Below are positions 51,393-60,218 of a stretch of DNA of 64,000 nucleotides, in pieces. The stretch spans positions 61,692 through 125,691 of the forward strand of contig NZ_JAHXBF010000016.1 in the NCBI RefSeq assembly GCF_020103695.1, given 5' to 3'. Made by a program: the position numbers and the translations under genes. The stretch is from Hyalangium versicolor. GTDB taxonomy: Bacteria; Myxococcota; Myxococcia; Myxococcales; Myxococcaceae. Positions within the stretch are counted from its first letter, which is position 1. The number at the start of each line of letters is the position of its first letter. The notes under the pieces were generated by a model. It did no database searches, was not told where the DNA came from, and saw only the letters and a list, made by a program, of their open reading frames with translations.

Positions 51393-53357
51393 CTAGCTCG
51401 CGGCGTAGCTCGGAGCGTTCGTGACCTCTCGCACCTTCGGAGCTGGAAGAGGGAGCTTCGAGGGCGTGTACGTGGGGATGAGGCCGCAGAGCGCAAGCTT
51501 CACCCCGAGCACGTCTCCGTCCTGCGCCGCCCGCCCCAGCCGATCGAGCCGGGCATGGAAATCCGGAGGAGGCAGCGGGCTCTGGGCCACCTTGATGCGG
51601 TTGCGGACCTGCTGGGTGAGCTCCTCCTCCTCGCTCAGCAGCGTCTCCTCGAGCTTCTCGCCCGGCCGCAGCCCTGTGTAGACGATGGAGATGTCCTTGT
51701 TCGGCACCAGCCCGGCCATGGTGATCATGTTCGCGGCGAGCTCGGCGATGCGCACCGGCGCGCCCATGTCCAGGATGCACAGCTCTCCGTAGCCGCTCAG
51801 GCCCGCCATCACCACGAGCCCCACGGCCTCGGGGATGGTCATGAAGTAGCGCGTGCAGTCCGGGTGCGTCACGGTGACGGGCCCCCCACGCTGGATCTGT
51901 TGCTTGAACAGCGGCACCACGCTGCCCGCCGAACCGAGCACGTTGCCGAACCGGACGGCCGTGAACGCGGTGCGCGAGTGTCTCGCGATGTCTCGGATGA
52001 CCATCTCCGCCAGCCGCTTGGAGGCCCCCATCACCGAGGAAGGGTGGACCGCCTTGTCGGTGGAGATGAGCACGAAGCGCTCCGCTCCACAGGCATCCGC
52101 CATGCTCGCGACGTTCCGCGTCCCGAAGACGTTGTTCTTGATGGCCTCCTCGGGCGAGTCCTCCATCAACGGCACGTGCTTGTGCGCGGCCGCGTGGAAG
52201 ACGTAGTGCGGCGCGTGCTCCAGGCCGATGCGCATCAACCGGTCCAGATCCCGGATGTCCGCCACGATGGAGCTCACCGGCAGCAGCGGGTAGCGCTCCT
52301 GGAGCTGGCGCACCAGCAGGTAGAGTTCATTCTCGTTGATGTCCACCAACACCAGGGAGGCAGGCGCGTGCCCCGCCACCTGGCGCGCGATCTCGCTGCC
52401 GATGGAGCCCGCGCCTCCGGTCACGAGGATGCGGCGGCCGGAGACCAGCCTGTGAATCTCCTCCTGATCGAAGGCGATCGCGTCTCGGGGCAGCAGGTCC
52501 TCCGGGCTGAGATCGTGCAGCATCGCGGCGGTGATCTTCTGATCGAGCCACGCGAACGAGGCGGGGATGATCTTGAAGCTGACGCTCTGGTGCTTGCACA
52601 GACCCAGGATGTGACGAATGCGATCAGGTGACAGCCGGGGAATGGCAATGAGCACCTGGCTCACACGGTGTTTCGTCACCAGCTCCGGCAGCGCATCGAT
52701 GGCTCCCAGCACCGGCTTGCCACTCAGGGACGTCCCCAGCTTGCCCGGATCGTCGTCCACCATGCCGATGACGTGCCACGGACCGTCTGGCGTGCGAAGC
52801 AGATCCCTCAGCAGCAGATCTCCCGCGCTGCCGGCTCCGACGATGATCGTGCGCCGCGTCCCCCGCGCCCGCGAGCGGCGCTGGTCCAGGTACCACTGCC
52901 GCGCCATGCGCGGAGCGAACCGGTACACCCCCATCAACGTCGTGGTGAAGAAGAACTCGATCGCGATCACCGAGCGCGGCAGGGGCTCGAAGAAGAAGAA
53001 GGAGCGCGTCGCCTCGAACACCACGGTGCCGATGACGTTGGCCAGCACCAGCCGCCCCGCTTCGCTCAGCCCGCAGTCGTGGAAAGACCAGCGGTGCAAC
53101 CCGAACCAGATCAGCGTGGCCAGGCGAATCGTCAGCAGCAATGGCAGCCGATGCTCGATGGCCGCCTGCCACTGCTCGGGCATCACCCCATCGAAGCGCA
53201 CCAGCACAGCGCAGAAGAGCGCCCCCACCGTGATAGCTGCGTCCAGCAGCAGCACGATCAACGAGCGAAGGTGCGGTGAGTAACGTGGGTTGCGGTCCCC
53301 CTGCTCGAATGAACGATCGGCCCCAGGAAGAACATCTCCGAGCACTCCTTGCGCCAT
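51393..53357 (-). CDS. CapD/WbpM-type nucleotide-sugar 4,6-dehydratase with membrane domain
   Basis: ATG 53357 is preferred because GGGGAGGAGAGCCA precedes it; an open frame to 53603 lacks homology. 654 residues: four N-terminal hydrophobic segments, a first Rossmann-like domain (RRTIIVGAGSAGDLLLRD) and a C-terminal SDR domain (VTGGAGSIGSEI at 313-320). The catalytic set includes ISTDKAVHPSSVMGASKRLA, with Met443 in place of Tyr and Lys447, the SMK form of the WbpM/PglF/FlaA1 family. It would make a UDP-4-keto-6-deoxy sugar, the substrate for the DegT aminotransferase encoded at 45391-46545. Confidence 0.9.
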   Translation of the reverse strand: MAQGVLGDVLPGADRSFEQGDRNPRYSPHLRSLIVLLLDAAITVGALFCAVLVRFDGVMPEQWQAAIEHRLPLLLTIRLATLIWFGLHRWSFHDCGLSEAGRLVLANVIGTVVFEATRSFFFFEPLPRSVIAIEFFFTTTLMGVYRFAPRMARQWYLDQRRSRARGTRRTIIVGAGSAGDLLLRDLLRTPDGPWHVIGMVDDDPGKLGTSLSGKPVLGAIDALPELVTKHRVSQVLIAIPRLSPDRIRHILGLCKHQSVSFKIIPASFAWLDQKITAAMLHDLSPEDLLPRDAIAFDQEEIHRLVSGRRILVTGGAGSIGSEIARQVAGHAPASLVLVDINENELYLLVRQLQERYPLLPVSSIVADIRDLDRLMRIGLEHAPHYVFHAAAHKHVPLMEDSPEEAIKNNVFGTRNVASMADACGAERFVLISTDKAVHPSSVMGASKRLAEMVIRDIARHSRTAFTAVRFGNVLGSAGSVVPLFKQQIQRGGPVTVTHPDCTRYFMTIPEAVGLVVMAGLSGYGELCILDMGAPVRIAELAANMITMAGLVPNKDISIVYTGLRPGEKLEETLLSEEEELTQQVRNRIKVAQSPLPPPDFHARLDRLGRAAQDGDVLGVKLALCGLIPTYTPSKLPLPAPKVREVTNAPSYAAS

Positions 53358-53547
53358 TGGCTCTCCTCCCCTAGCGCTGGCACTTCTCCCCCTGCCGTGT
53401 CCCCCCCTGCCTCGTCGAATGGGAAACGTCGCGCAGCGCTTCCCCCGCCTGGCGTGCTGAGGGTGGGGAGCCCGTGCTCGGGAGCCAAGTTGCCCTGAAG
53501 CGCTCGCACTGGAAGGCAAGTCGCTTGAAGCGCAGTGGGCGCGCGCA

Positions 53548-53577
53548 CCTCCCTCCGGCACGAATCCGGAGCGGAGG
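53548..53577 (-). terminator. hairpin terminator candidate downstream of accD
   Basis: CCTCCCTCCGG (53548-53558) pairs with CCGGAGCGGAGG (53566-53577) as an 11-base-pair stem with one bulged C and a 7-base loop. It lies 71 bases after the accD stop on the minus strand and upstream of the dehydratase gene. The surrounding 291-base gap has no gene. Confidence 0.5.
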
Positions 53578-53648
53578 CGACATCCGCGCCTGTCAGCATC
53601 CAAGAGAACGCCTCGCGCTCTCTCAGGATCTTGAAGAGGAGGAGCCGA

Positions 53649-54500
53649 TCAGCCCAGCAGGCCGAGGATCTGCCCCAGCTTCGCGCGCAGCTCCTTGCGC
53701 GGGACGATGGAGTCGATCATCCCGTGATCCAGCAGGAACTCCGAGCGCTGGAAGCCCTCCGGCAATTTCTGCCGGATCGTCTGCTCGATGACACGCGGGC
53801 CCGCGAAGCCGATCAGCGCCTTGGGCTCGGCCAGGATGATGTCTCCCAGCCACGCGAACGAGGCCGCCACGCCGCCCGTCGTCGGGTGCAGCAACACGGA
53901 GACGTAGGGCTTGTTGCCCGTGCGGAAGCGGGCAATCGCCGCGGACGTCTTCGCCATCTGCATCAGCGAGAAGATGCCCTCCTGCATGCGCGCGCCGCCC
54001 GAGGCCGAGAAGACGAGCGCCGGACACTTCAGCTCGTGCGCGCGCTCGAACACCCGCGCCACCTTCTCGCCCACCACCGAGCCCATGGAGCCGCCCATGA
54101 ACTCAAACACGAAGCAGCCCACGGACACCTGGTGGCCCTCGATGCGGCCCACCCCGGAGATGAATGCGTCGGGCTCGCCCAGGTTCTTGCGCGTGGACTT
54201 GAGCCGATCCTTGTACTTCTTCGAGTCCGCGAACCCGAGCGGATCCTGCGGCTCCAGCTCCTTGTCGAACTCCTCGAAGCTGTCCGGGTCCAAGAGCCCC
54301 ATCAGGCGGGAGCGCGCCGTCCAGGGGTGGTGGTGGTCGCAGTGCGGACACACCATCCAGTTCTTCTCGAGCTCCTGCCGGTAGATGATCTCGTCACAGC
54401 TCTCGCACTTGGCCCACAGGCCCTGCATGCGCGAGGGCTGTTCTTCGGCTGTGGGTTCCTGGCGAGTGGAGATACGGGGCTTCTTGGAGAACCAGGCCAT
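53649..54500 (-). CDS. accD: acetyl-CoA carboxylase carboxyltransferase subunit beta
   Basis: ATG 54500 (an in-frame frame to 54557 is not needed). 283 residues, the usual length. The N-terminal zinc ribbon has CESC and CPHC (about residues 32-54). The crotonase-type core has FMGGSMGSVVGEKVAR, SASGGARMQEGIFSLMQM, TTGGVAASFAWLGDIILAEP and IGFAGPRVIEQT. AccD with AccA moves the carboxyl from biotin to acetyl-CoA to make malonyl-CoA. It is downstream of the phosphodiesterase, receptor and cyclase genes on the same strand, so fatty-acid precursor supply may be linked to cyclic-nucleotide control. Confidence 0.96.
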   Translation of the reverse strand: MAWFSKKPRISTRQEPTAEEQPSRMQGLWAKCESCDEIIYRQELEKNWMVCPHCDHHHPWTARSRLMGLLDPDSFEEFDKELEPQDPLGFADSKKYKDRLKSTRKNLGEPDAFISGVGRIEGHQVSVGCFVFEFMGGSMGSVVGEKVARVFERAHELKCPALVFSASGGARMQEGIFSLMQMAKTSAAIARFRTGNKPYVSVLLHPTTGGVAASFAWLGDIILAEPKALIGFAGPRVIEQTIRQKLPEGFQRSEFLLDHGMIDSIVPRKELRAKLGQILGLLG

Positions 54501-54561
54501 GGGAGCCGCGGGGTTAATCCGGCTGGGGGCCGCCGTCAACCCCTGGATACGACGCACCCCG

Positions 54562-55317
54562 TCAGAACTCGAAGGTGTCCCCGAGTTCGAGGATCTCCAC
54601 CGGCAGTCCGGCCAGCTCCCGCTTGAGCTGGGACACGAAGGCCGGCTTGAGGTGGTAGAGCATGACGGCGGCGCCGTTGCGCTCGAACTTGGCCAGCTCC
54701 GTCTGCACCGTGCGCGGCGTGAGGTGGCCGGACAGGTCCGCCAACTCCTGGAGCGCGTTGGGGAAGCTGGTCTCCAGGAGCAGCGCCTTGAGGTTCTTCA
54801 CCTCGTTGAGCACCTCCCAGAGCTTGTCCGTGGGGCCGGTGTCGCCGCTCATGGCCATGGCGGACTGGCCGTTGGAGACGACGAAGCCGCAGGACTCCAC
54901 CGGATGGCTCACGGGGATGGACTGGATGGTGTAGCGGCCCACTTCGAAGGAGCTCCCGGCGCGGAAGCTCTTGATGCGCAGCACCGGGTTCTTCTTCGTG
55001 GGGATGGCCGTGAAGTCCGGCCAGAGCGAGTTGTTGAACATGTAGTCGCGCAGCGCCTTGGCGCACTCTCGCGACGCATGGATGGTGACGGGCGTGTCTC
55101 GCCGGCCGATGACGAGGTCCGCCAGCAGCGGCAGATCCTTGATGTGATCGAAGTGGCTGTGGCCGACGAGGATGTCGTCCACCTTGCAGAGATCGTCCAG
55201 GCTGAGCGTGCTCGTGAGCGCACCCGCGTCCAGCGCGAGCACCCCATCCACGAGGAAGCATGTGGTCCGGCACGAGGGCAGTTCGCCACCGTGGCAGCCG
55301 AGGACTTGCAGCTTCAC
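54562..55317 (-). CDS. class II 3',5'-cyclic-nucleotide phosphodiesterase (MBL fold)
   Basis: 251 residues of the metallo-beta-lactamase-fold phosphodiesterase class. The metal motif is GHSHFDHIKDL (His53, His55, Asp57, His58), followed by metal ligands in IPVSHPVESCGF, AMAMSGDTGPTD and LETSFPNALQEL. It would hydrolyse cAMP (or cGMP) to the 5' nucleotide in the cytoplasm. The gene begins one base after the CRP-type regulator stop and is followed by accD after 61 bases. Confidence 0.88.
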   Translation of the reverse strand: MKLQVLGCHGGELPSCRTTCFLVDGVLALDAGALTSTLSLDDLCKVDDILVGHSHFDHIKDLPLLADLVIGRRDTPVTIHASRECAKALRDYMFNNSLWPDFTAIPTKKNPVLRIKSFRAGSSFEVGRYTIQSIPVSHPVESCGFVVSNGQSAMAMSGDTGPTDKLWEVLNEVKNLKALLLETSFPNALQELADLSGHLTPRTVQTELAKFERNGAAVMLYHLKPAFVSQLKRELAGLPVEILELGDTFEF

Positions 55318-55318
55318 A

Positions 55319-55969
55319 CTAGAGGTCTCCGAACTTCCACTTCATCTCGAGGTACTGCAGGAAATCGTGCAGCCTCGCCGTGTCATACACGGTCACTCTG
55401 TCACCGCTGCGCTCGATGAGCCCGGCCCGCTCGAGGCGATCCAGCATGTGACGGATGGCAGGTTCCCCTACACCGATGAGGCGAGGGAGCTCCCGGATGG
55501 GGAGGTCGATCTCGATGCCCTCCTCCATCGGCCGGCCTCGCGTCTGGCACACCTGGAGCATCTGGTGGACCACGCGGCTGGCGGGATCGGAGAGCAGCAG
55601 GTTCTCGATCTGGGCGTCGGCCTCGGAGAGGCGTTCGGCCAGCTTCTTGATCATCCGGACGGCGATCTCCGCGTTGCCGCGGATCATCGCCTCGAAGGTC
55701 TTCGGATCGATGACGAGGAGCTTGGCGTCCTCCATCACCGTGGCCGTGGCATTGCGCGGCTTGTTGGAGATGATGGCCATCTCCCCGAAGAACTCGCCCG
55801 GACCCAGCAAGGCGAGCACCTTCTCCACGTCACGGACCTTCTTGGAGATGGAGATCTTACCGGACTGAAGGACGAACATGTCCTTGCCCGGCTCCCCCTC
55901 CTGGAAGAGGACCGTGCCCTTGGAGAACTCCTTGCCGAAACGTTGAAAGAGGGTTTCCTCGGCGCCCAT
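55319..55969 (-). CDS. CRP/FNR-family cyclic-nucleotide-binding regulator
   Basis: 216 residues. The N-terminal cNMP-binding domain has the phosphate-binding cassette PGEFFGEMAIISNKPRNATA, with Glu and Arg placed as in CRP. The C-terminal winged helix-turn-helix has LPIRELPRLIGVGEPAIRHM (recognition helix). This is consistent with activation by cAMP or cGMP. The upstream cyclase and downstream phosphodiesterase form a self-contained production, sensing and removal unit, so it is likely autoregulated. Confidence 0.93.
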   Translation of the reverse strand: MGAEETLFQRFGKEFSKGTVLFQEGEPGKDMFVLQSGKISISKKVRDVEKVLALLGPGEFFGEMAIISNKPRNATATVMEDAKLLVIDPKTFEAMIRGNAEIAVRMIKKLAERLSEADAQIENLLLSDPASRVVHQMLQVCQTRGRPMEEGIEIDLPIRELPRLIGVGEPAIRHMLDRLERAGLIERSGDRVTVYDTARLHDFLQYLEMKWKFGDL

Positions 55970-56042
55970 CTGATCTCCGAGTCAACCAGTCCCCACCCCT
56001 GGGGTCAAATTTCAGGGGGCTCTTGAAAGCCCTTCCGCGTGC

Positions 56043-58445
56043 CTACTTCGTAGTCGCGGTGAACACCCCATCCCAGTCCAGGCCGGGAGGGTTCACCTGG
56101 AGAAGCTTGATCTCCTCCAGGTAGTGGCGGCTGGGGGCGTCCCCGGGCCAGCGGATGAGCACCTGGCGGAAGTGGGCCTCGGCCCCAGCGAAGTCCCGGG
56201 AGAGGAAGCGCTCCACGCCTGCCTCGAAGGCCTGGATGGCCTCGGCGTCCGGGCCCACGGGGGCGCCCATGGCGCGCAGTTCGTAGAGATCGGTGGGCTC
56301 GGTCTTTCCCTTGACGCGCACCACGCCCAGGCGGCGGGCGGTAACGCGGCCCCGGGTCTGGGTGTAGGTGGCGGCGGAGATGAGGATCCGGGTGTCGTAG
56401 GCCTTGGTGAGGCCCTCGAGGCGGGAGGCCAGGTTCACCGCGTCGCCCATGACGGTGTAGTTGAAGCGGTTCTGCGTGCCCATGTGGCCCACGTTCATGA
56501 GCCCGGTGTTGATGCCCACGCCGATGTCCACCTCGGGCAGCCCGGCGGCTCGCCAGCGGGAGCGCAGTTGGGCCAGCGTGTCCAGGAAGCCCAGGGCGGC
56601 GGCGCAGGCGCGCAGGGCGTGGTCCGGCTGATCCACGGGCGCGCCCCAGAAGGCCATGATGGCGTCGCCGATGTACTTGTCGAGCGTGCCCCCGTTCTCG
56701 AAGACGACGTCCGTCATGGGGGTGAGGTACTCGTTGATGAAGGCGACGAGCTGCTCCGGGGACAGGCGCTCGGAGAGCGTGGTGAAGCCGCGGATGTCGG
56801 AGAAGAGGACGGTGAGCTCCCTGCGCTCGCCGCCAAGCTTGAGCTTCTCGGGATGTGCGAGCACCTGCTCCATGACGCTGGCATCCAGGTAGTGCTGGAA
56901 GGTGGTGCGCAGGCGGCCCTTCTCGGCATCCACGGAGAAGTAGCCGAGGAAGATGACGCCGAAGGCCGAAGTGACCAGGCTGGCCAGGGGCAGCACGGTC
57001 GCCACCTGGAGGCCTCGTGTGAAGAGGACCTGGTCCACGATGAGCCACACGGCCACGAGCAGGGCCATGGCGCCCAGCTTCCAGGCGAAACCCACGCGGG
57101 GGAGCAGGCGGGCCAGCAGCACGGCACTGCCGAGCATGAAGAGCAGCTCGAGCGGCTGGGCCTCGCGGGGCCGGGTGAGGAAGTCCTGGGCGAGGATGTT
57201 GGAGAGCGTGGCGGCATGGACGTACACGCCGGGCTCCATCTCGCTGAAGGGGGTGACGCGCTGGTCGAAGTTGCCCACCAGCGTCACTCCGACGAGCACG
57301 GCCTTGCCTCGCACCGCTCCCAGTTCGAAGGAGCCATCCAGCACATCGGACAGGCTCAGGGTGGTGAAGCTGCTGGCCGGGCCTGGGTAGTTGATGAGCA
57401 TGAAGGGCTCATCCTCCAGTTGGGGTACGCGCAGAAGTGGCAGTGTCTCGCCTGGACGGCGCATGCGGGCCCCCGTGACGAGGTGCTCGGAGGGGACAAC
57501 GACTGCCTCCACCTGGGAGTTCAGGAAGGCCGCCGCGGTCTGCAGCTCCAGCGAGGGGAGCAGCCCCTTCGGCCCCTCCAGCAGGGCGAAGAGCGGCACG
57601 CGCCGGAGGGTGCCGTCCGGATCCGCGGCCATGTTGAAGAAGCCCAGGCGCTTGCTGGCCTTGGCCAACGCGGGCAGCGGCAGCTGGGCGGACTCCATGC
57701 TCCAGCTCTTGAGCCGGGAGAAATCCACGCTGAGCGGAGGTGTCAGCAGCGTGCCATCGGGAGAGGATTTGAGGACCTCGCCTCGGAACTCGCGGATCAG
57801 GTGAGATTCGAGCTGCTGGTCCCACTCCTGGGCCTTGCTGGCGAACTGGCTCCGATCCGTGTCGGGATAAGCAATGACTCCCTGGACTACCTGGGGAGCA
57901 CGAGCCAGGGCCTCGGCCAGCTCGGCGTCCGCGCTGATGGCGGCCCTCCGGTGCAACTCGTCCCGGTAGGCGCCGAGGGCCGGAGCGCTCTCGGGCGCCT
58001 GCGCCAGGGCTTTGTCGAGTTCCTGGAGGGCCCCCTCGTACGCCTGGGCGCGCCCGTCGACGACCTCGTCGGTGAAGATGATGTCGAGCCCCACGGCCCC
58101 GGCCCCGGCCTCGCGGAGGCGATCGATGGCCCGGGCCACCAGGTCCCTGGGCCAGGGCCAGAGCCCGTAGCGCTGGGCGCTCTTCTCGTCCACGGCCACG
58201 ACGACCACGTTCGGGTCGGCCGGGCGGGGGCCTCGGAAGGCAAACTGGAGATCGGTGGCGCGGCCCTCGGCGAGTTGCACAGCCCGAACGAGCAGGGGCG
58301 TCGGCCGGCCGTCCACGCGGGTGCCGATAACGGGGGAGTCATCCACCCACACGTGGAGGGCGCAGAACAGGACCGCGAGCACCAGGGCGAGCGCCTCGAA
58401 GCGGTTGCGCGAGAGAAGTGTCTTCATCCGGAAGAGAGGCTCCAT
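56043..58445 (-). CDS. CHASE2-domain class III adenylate/guanylate cyclase
   Basis: 800 residues: an N-terminal anchor (about 16-34), CHASE2 sensory domain (about 45-405), three membrane helices (about 430-505), linker and a class III cyclase domain (about 540-700). Catalytic motifs are complete: FSDIRGFT (Asp550), YIGDAIMAFWGAP (Asp594), VMGDAVNLASRLE with Asn671 and Arg675. So, unlike the protein at 5180-7771, the active-site Asn and Arg are intact. It ends DWDGVF. CHASE2 is an extracytoplasmic sensor of unknown ligand. The CRP-type regulator follows after 73 bases. The gene is divergent from purM. Confidence 0.93.
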   Translation of the reverse strand: MEPLFRMKTLLSRNRFEALALVLAVLFCALHVWVDDSPVIGTRVDGRPTPLLVRAVQLAEGRATDLQFAFRGPRPADPNVVVVAVDEKSAQRYGLWPWPRDLVARAIDRLREAGAGAVGLDIIFTDEVVDGRAQAYEGALQELDKALAQAPESAPALGAYRDELHRRAAISADAELAEALARAPQVVQGVIAYPDTDRSQFASKAQEWDQQLESHLIREFRGEVLKSSPDGTLLTPPLSVDFSRLKSWSMESAQLPLPALAKASKRLGFFNMAADPDGTLRRVPLFALLEGPKGLLPSLELQTAAAFLNSQVEAVVVPSEHLVTGARMRRPGETLPLLRVPQLEDEPFMLINYPGPASSFTTLSLSDVLDGSFELGAVRGKAVLVGVTLVGNFDQRVTPFSEMEPGVYVHAATLSNILAQDFLTRPREAQPLELLFMLGSAVLLARLLPRVGFAWKLGAMALLVAVWLIVDQVLFTRGLQVATVLPLASLVTSAFGVIFLGYFSVDAEKGRLRTTFQHYLDASVMEQVLAHPEKLKLGGERRELTVLFSDIRGFTTLSERLSPEQLVAFINEYLTPMTDVVFENGGTLDKYIGDAIMAFWGAPVDQPDHALRACAAALGFLDTLAQLRSRWRAAGLPEVDIGVGINTGLMNVGHMGTQNRFNYTVMGDAVNLASRLEGLTKAYDTRILISAATYTQTRGRVTARRLGVVRVKGKTEPTDLYELRAMGAPVGPDAEAIQAFEAGVERFLSRDFAGAEAHFRQVLIRWPGDAPSRHYLEEIKLLQVNPPGLDWDGVFTATTK

Positions 58446-58518
58446 GGTAGCCGCAAACGCGACACCTCCGCTTCAGCGGGCGAGACAAGAGCCGGGGCTT
58501 GCCGGTAGAAGGCCGCCC

Positions 58519-59553
58519 GTGACGACCTACAAGCAGTCCGGAGTGGACATCGAGGCGGGCGACGCGTTCGTCGAGCGGATCAAGCCTTATGCCGCGCGCA
58601 CGGTGCGCCCCGAGGTGGTGGCGGGGGTGGGCGGGTTCGGAGGGCTGTTCGCGCTGCCGCCGGGCAAGTATCGCGAGCCGGTGCTGGTGTCGGGCACGGA
58701 CGGGGTGGGCACCAAGCTGAAGGTGGCCTTCCTGGCGGGGCGGCATGACACGGTGGGCATCGACCTGGTGGCCATGTCGGTGAACGACATCCTCACCTCG
58801 GGCGCCGAGCCGCTGTTCTTCCTGGACTACTTCGCCACCTCGCGGCTGGAGGTGGACGCGGCGTCCGAGGTGGTGAAGGGCATCGCGCTGGGTTGCGAGC
58901 AGGCCGGGTGCACGCTGCTGGGCGGCGAGACGGCGGAGATGCCGGGCTTCTACAGCCGGGGCGAGTACGATCTGGCGGGCTTCTGCGTGGGCGTGGTGGA
59001 GCGCTCGGAGATCATCGACGGGCGGACGGTGAAGCCGGGGGATGTGCTGATCGGGCTGCCGTCGTCGGGGTTGCACTCGAACGGCTACTCGCTGGCGCGC
59101 AAGGTGCTGCTGGAGGACCGGAAGCTGGCGCTGAAGGAGACTCCCGAGGGCCTGGATCGGCCGCTGGCGGACGCGCTGCTGGAGCCCACGCGCATCTATG
59201 TGAAGGACGCGCTGGCGCTGATGAAGGCGGTGAAGGTGAAGGGAATGGCGCACATCACCGGCAGCGGGATTCCGGGCAATCTGCCCCGGTGCCTGCCGGA
59301 TGGGACTCGGGCGGTGCTGAGTGAGAAGACGTGGGCGCGGCCTCCGATCTTCGATCTGATTGCCCGGCTGGGCGGCGTGTCTCGCGAGGAGATGTTCTCC
59401 ACCTTCAACATGGGGCTGGGGCTCATCGTGGTGGTGGCGAAGGAGGACGCGGCCCAGGCGCTGAGCCTGCTGAACGGGCGAGGCGTGAAGGCCACGGAAG
59501 TGGGGCGCGTGGAGCAGGGCCAGGGCGAGGCCACGGCGGTCATCGAGCCATGA
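58519..59553 (+). CDS. purM: phosphoribosylformylglycinamidine cyclo-ligase
   Basis: AIR synthetase, the fifth step of purine synthesis, using ATP to close the imidazole ring. GTG 58519 has AGAAGG 6 bases upstream and gives 344 residues, the family length. Motifs: SGTDGVGTKLKVAF, MSVNDILTSGAEPLFFLDYF, GGETAEMPGFY, and the C-terminal GLGLIVVVAKEDAAQALSLL. The gene is divergent from the cyclase. The last 4 bases overlap purN (ATGA), so the pair is coupled. Confidence 0.95.
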   Translation: MTTYKQSGVDIEAGDAFVERIKPYAARTVRPEVVAGVGGFGGLFALPPGKYREPVLVSGTDGVGTKLKVAFLAGRHDTVGIDLVAMSVNDILTSGAEPLFFLDYFATSRLEVDAASEVVKGIALGCEQAGCTLLGGETAEMPGFYSRGEYDLAGFCVGVVERSEIIDGRTVKPGDVLIGLPSSGLHSNGYSLARKVLLEDRKLALKETPEGLDRPLADALLEPTRIYVKDALALMKAVKVKGMAHITGSGIPGNLPRCLPDGTRAVLSEKTWARPPIFDLIARLGGVSREEMFSTFNMGLGLIVVVAKEDAAQALSLLNGRGVKATEVGRVEQGQGEATAVIEP

Positions 59554-60218
59554 GCGCGGCGCGCGCCCGGCTGGGGGTGCTCGTCTCCGGGAGCGGCAGC
59601 AACCTGCAAGCGCTGCTGGATGCGTGCGCGCAGCCTGACTACCCGGCCGAGGTGGCGTGCGTGGTGTCCAACGTGCCCACGGCGTACGCGCTGGAGCGGG
59701 CGCGCAAGGCGCGAGTGCCTTCGGTGGTAGTGCTGGAGCACAAAGCGTTCACCTCCCGCGTGGACTTCGATCGGGCGCTCGGGGAGGAACTGCGGAAGGC
59801 CGGTGTGGAGTGGGTGTGCCTGGCGGGCTTCATGCGGCTGCTGGGGGCGGACTTCCTGGCGGGATTTCCGGGGCGGGTGCTGAACATCCACCCTGCCCTG
59901 CTGCCAGCGTTCCCGGGGCTGCATGCCCAGCGGCAGGCGCTGGAGCGAGGGGTGAAGATCGCCGGGTGTACGGTGCACTTCGTGGACGCGGGCACGGACA
60001 CGGGACCGATCATCGCGCAGGCGGCGGTGCCGGTGCTGCCGGGAGATGACGAGGCGAGCCTGAGCGCGCGGATCCTCTTGGAGGAGCACCGGCTCTACCC
60101 GCTGGCGGTGCGGCTGGCGGTGACGGGCAAGGTGACGCAGGAAGGGACGCGGACGCGGGTGGACGCCGATCCGACGATGGGAGAGTTGAGCCTCCGCAGC
60201 CCTGGAGCGCCCCGGTGA
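59550..60218 (+). CDS. purN: phosphoribosylglycinamide formyltransferase
   Basis: GAR transformylase, which transfers formyl from 10-formyl-tetrahydrofolate. 222 residues starting at the ATGA overlap. Motifs: VLVSGSGSNLQALLDAC, AGFMRLLGADFLAGFPGR, LNIHPALLPAFPG (catalytic Asn and His) and FVDAGTDTGPIIAQ (Asp). It is in the same operon as purM, and its stop overlaps the next start by 4 bases. Confidence 0.95.
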   Translation: MSAARARLGVLVSGSGSNLQALLDACAQPDYPAEVACVVSNVPTAYALERARKARVPSVVVLEHKAFTSRVDFDRALGEELRKAGVEWVCLAGFMRLLGADFLAGFPGRVLNIHPALLPAFPGLHAQRQALERGVKIAGCTVHFVDAGTDTGPIIAQAAVPVLPGDDEASLSARILLEEHRLYPLAVRLAVTGKVTQEGTRTRVDADPTMGELSLRSPGAPR

